Source of the DNA: JACMNW01 sp031406155
GTDB taxonomy: Bacteria; Pseudomonadota; Alphaproteobacteria; Rhodobacterales; Rhodobacteraceae
DNA length: 64,000 nucleotides
Direction of reading: 5' to 3'
Assembly: GCA_031406155.1 (NCBI GenBank)
Contig: JANOGW010000053.1
Span: 1 to 64,000 of the forward strand
Both the position numbers and the translations under genes were made by a program. Positions 62,303 to 64,000 of the stretch are shown piece by piece; the first letter of the stretch is position 1; every line of letters begins with the position of its first letter. Below the pieces are notes generated by a model. That model made no database searches. It worked only from the letters and a program-made list of their open reading frames with translations, and was not told where the DNA came from.

Positions 62303-64000
62303 TGAGTCTACCCCCCGGTTTCATAGATGAACTGCGCACCCGCGTATCTCTTTCGTCCGTCGTAGGGCGCAAAGTCACTTGGGACATGCGCAAATCGAAC
62401 ACTGGCAAGGGCGATATGTGGGCCCCGTGCCCCTTCCACCAAGAAAAATCCGCCAGCTTCCACGTCGATGACCGCAAGGGTTTCTACTATTGCTTCGGCT
62501 GCCACGCCAAAGGCGACGCCGTCAGCTTTGTCAAAGAAACCGAGAATGTCGGTTTCCTCGAAGCCGTTGAAATCCTTGCCCGCGAAGCCGGTATGCCGAT
62601 CCCCGCGCGCGATCCGCAAGCCGCGCAAAAAGCCGACCGCCGCACGCAACTCTCCCAAGTGCTGGACGAGGCGATCAAATGGTTCCGCCTGCAACTCCGC
62701 TCCACTGCCGGCTCCGCTGCTCGCGATTACATCACCAAACGCCGCATTTCCTCCGAAGGCCAAGACCGCTTTGAAATCGGCTTCGCGCCCGACTTGCGCC
62801 AAGGGCTATTCAACGCCCTGACTGCCAAAGGCATCGCCCCCGATCTGATCATTGACGCCGGCCTCGCCATCAAACCTGACGATGAACCGGGCAAATCCAG
62901 CCAACCCTACGACCGCTTCCGTGGCCGCATCATCTTCCCGATTTGCGATGCCCGTGGCCGCGCCATATCGCTGGGTGGTCGCGCAATGGACCCGAACGCG
63001 CGGGCCAAATACCTGAACGGCCCCGAAACAGAGCTGTTCGACAAAGGCCGCAGCCTTTACAACATGGGCCCCGCGCGCGAAGCCGCTGGCAAAGGCAAAC
63101 CGCTGATCGTCGCCGAAGGCTACATGGATGTGATCGCCCTGTCCGAAGCAGGCTTCACCGCCACTGTTGCCCCGCTTGGAACCGCCGTCACAGAAGACCA
63201 GTTGCGCCTGATGTGGCGCATTCACCCCGAACCGATCATCGCGCTGGATGGTGACAAGGCTGGCATCGCCGCTGCGCTGCGCGTGATTGATCTGGCATTG
63301 CCAGTGCTAGAGGCGGGGCAGGGCCTGCGCTTTGCCATCCTGCCTACCGGTCTTGACCCCGATGATCTGATAAAGGCGCAAGGCGCCCCCGCCATGGCCC
63401 GTGTGCTGGACGCGGCCCAACCGATGGTCAACCTGCTGTGGCGCCGCGAAACCGAAGGTCGCAGCTTCGACAGCCCCGAACGGAAGGCAACGCTTGATAA
63501 AACCTTGCGTGCCGCGCTGAAGCGCATCAAAGACCCTTCCATCCGTGGCCACTACGGCGAGGAAATCAAACGCCTGCGCTGGGAGTTGTTCGGCACAAGG
63601 CCTGCGAATCCCGGCTTCGCAAAGGGTCGCAAACCCTATCAACCGCCAACCGCCCCCCTTGCCAGCACCCGCGCCTCCTACCTCGCCAACACCGATGATC
63701 AGCCCGACGACACTCTGCGCGAAGCCGTGATCCTCGCCACATTGATCGTTCACCCTAGCCTGATCCATCGCTTCGAGTCCGCCCTTGAACGGCTTGACCT
63801 GATCGGCCCTGATCACAGCCGACTGCGCGATTGCCTGCTGACGCATGCCGCTGAAAACCCCGCCAATTTGCGCCAATCCCTGCAACAAGATGCGAACGGT
63901 GCTCTTGAAACTCTGTTCGCGCGGACCCACGTCCGCATTGCACCCCCCGTGCGTAATCAAGGCGATACAGAATTGGCCATGCTTTGTCTGGCCGAGGAAC
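62302..64000 (+). CDS. dnaG: DNA primase, cut by the window end
   Basis: The 5' part (about 566 codons) of DnaG, the replication primase; no stop is reached. The zinc-binding CHC2 site is C43, H46, C64, C67 (APCPFHQEKSASF, YYCFGCHAKGD). The TOPRIM core has LIVAEGYMDVIALSEAGF and IIALDGDKAGIAAALRV. The C-terminal helicase-binding region begins in the last 100 codons shown. Start at 62302 gives MSLPPGFIDELRTRVSLS, the standard beginning. It is not coupled to rhaI (39-base gap). Confidence 0.95.
   Translation, partial: MSLPPGFIDELRTRVSLSSVVGRKVTWDMRKSNTGKGDMWAPCPFHQEKSASFHVDDRKGFYYCFGCHAKGDAVSFVKETENVGFLEAVEILAREAGMPIPARDPQAAQKADRRTQLSQVLDEAIKWFRLQLRSTAGSAARDYITKRRISSEGQDRFEIGFAPDLRQGLFNALTAKGIAPDLIIDAGLAIKPDDEPGKSSQPYDRFRGRIIFPICDARGRAISLGGRAMDPNARAKYLNGPETELFDKGRSLYNMGPAREAAGKGKPLIVAEGYMDVIALSEAGFTATVAPLGTAVTEDQLRLMWRIHPEPIIALDGDKAGIAAALRVIDLALPVLEAGQGLRFAILPTGLDPDDLIKAQGAPAMARVLDAAQPMVNLLWRRETEGRSFDSPERKATLDKTLRAALKRIKDPSIRGHYGEEIKRLRWELFGTRPANPGFAKGRKPYQPPTAPLASTRASYLANTDDQPDDTLREAVILATLIVHPSLIHRFESALERLDLIGPDHSRLRDCLLTHAAENPANLRQSLQQDANGALETLFARTHVRIAPPVRNQGDTELAMLCLAEE

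Noticed and set aside
62308..62802. Open frame opposite the start of dnaG
   Set aside because: The plus strand encodes the primase zinc finger, so the opposite reading is a shadow.
1..64000. CRISPR arrays, prophage, IS elements or a genomic-island border
   Set aside because: No spaced direct repeats of the right size, no transposase, integrase or phage structural genes were seen; the only tRNA shows no repeated 3' end nearby.

Overview
The window is a 64 kb chromosomal piece of a GC-rich alphaproteobacterium, almost certainly from the order Rhodobacterales (Roseobacter/Rhodobacter relatives). This rests on gene order and family types that I recognise: mreBCD-mrdAB beside leuA, hom-glpX-recJ beside tRNA-Glu(TTC), soxBDAG sarcosine oxidase, a rhizobial-type rhaRSTPQUK/rhaDI locus, and an H-NOX gene paired with a GGDEF gene. 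I cannot name the genus. I saw no rRNA, CRISPR array, insertion sequence, prophage or integrase. The window ends inside dnaG.

Layout. 0.05-3.2 kb: five small minus-strand genes (2OG-Fe(II) oxygenase-like, SnoaL-like, YdeI-like, CDF metal exporter, SH3-domain secreted protein). 3.3-5.7 kb: a GhrB-like 2-hydroxyacid dehydrogenase, an AT-rich secreted ORFan and an aldo/keto reductase. 5.8-14 kb: a catabolic island read away from an RpiR-type regulator: FAD amino-acid oxidase, Fe-alcohol dehydrogenase, aldehyde dehydrogenase, glutamine-synthetase-like ligase and N-formylglutamate-amidohydrolase-like enzyme, with a GhrA-like reductase beyond. Together they look like a gamma-glutamyl-protected route for an amino alcohol. 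14-19.8 kb: the rod-shape operon mreB-mreC-mreD-mrdA-mrdB. 20-22 kb: cupin-leuA. 22.2-24.4 kb: SDR and FeS-type (6-4) photolyase. 24.6-26.1 kb: an 18-repeat MORN protein. 26.3-31.1 kb: nadE, a YnfA-like protein, an EEP-family hydrolase and a DUF4153 protein. 31.2-32.8 kb: H-NOX plus HNOBA-GGDEF, a nitric oxide to c-di-GMP module. 32.9-35.5 kb: lytic transglycosylase and an FMN glutamate-synthase-like protein. 35.6-39.9 kb: tRNA-Glu, recJ, glpX, hom. 40-44.1 kb: a lipoprotein, a pirin and a tadE/tadE/tadG-like pilus gene set. 44.5-51.7 kb: glutamate dehydrogenase and soxBDAG, interrupted by a secreted ORFan. 51.6-62.3 kb: a complete L-rhamnose uptake and catabolism locus around a highly symmetric operator. 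62.3 kb to the end: dnaG.

How it fits together. Much of the window serves scavenging of small organic nitrogen and carbon compounds (sarcosine, rhamnose, probably an amino alcohol or amine), mixed with core cell-shape, amino-acid and replication genes. The most interesting non-coding signal is the rhaR-rhaD intergenic region. It holds three CAATCA and three TGATTG half-sites, each series at exact 10-bp steps, in perfect dyad symmetry and overlapping two divergent TTGACA boxes. The most interesting coding signals are the gamma-glutamyl island, the H-NOX/HNOBA-GGDEF pair with a variant heme-pocket motif, and two low-GC secreted ORFans lodged against operon stop codons, one of which begins inside a dispersed repeat.
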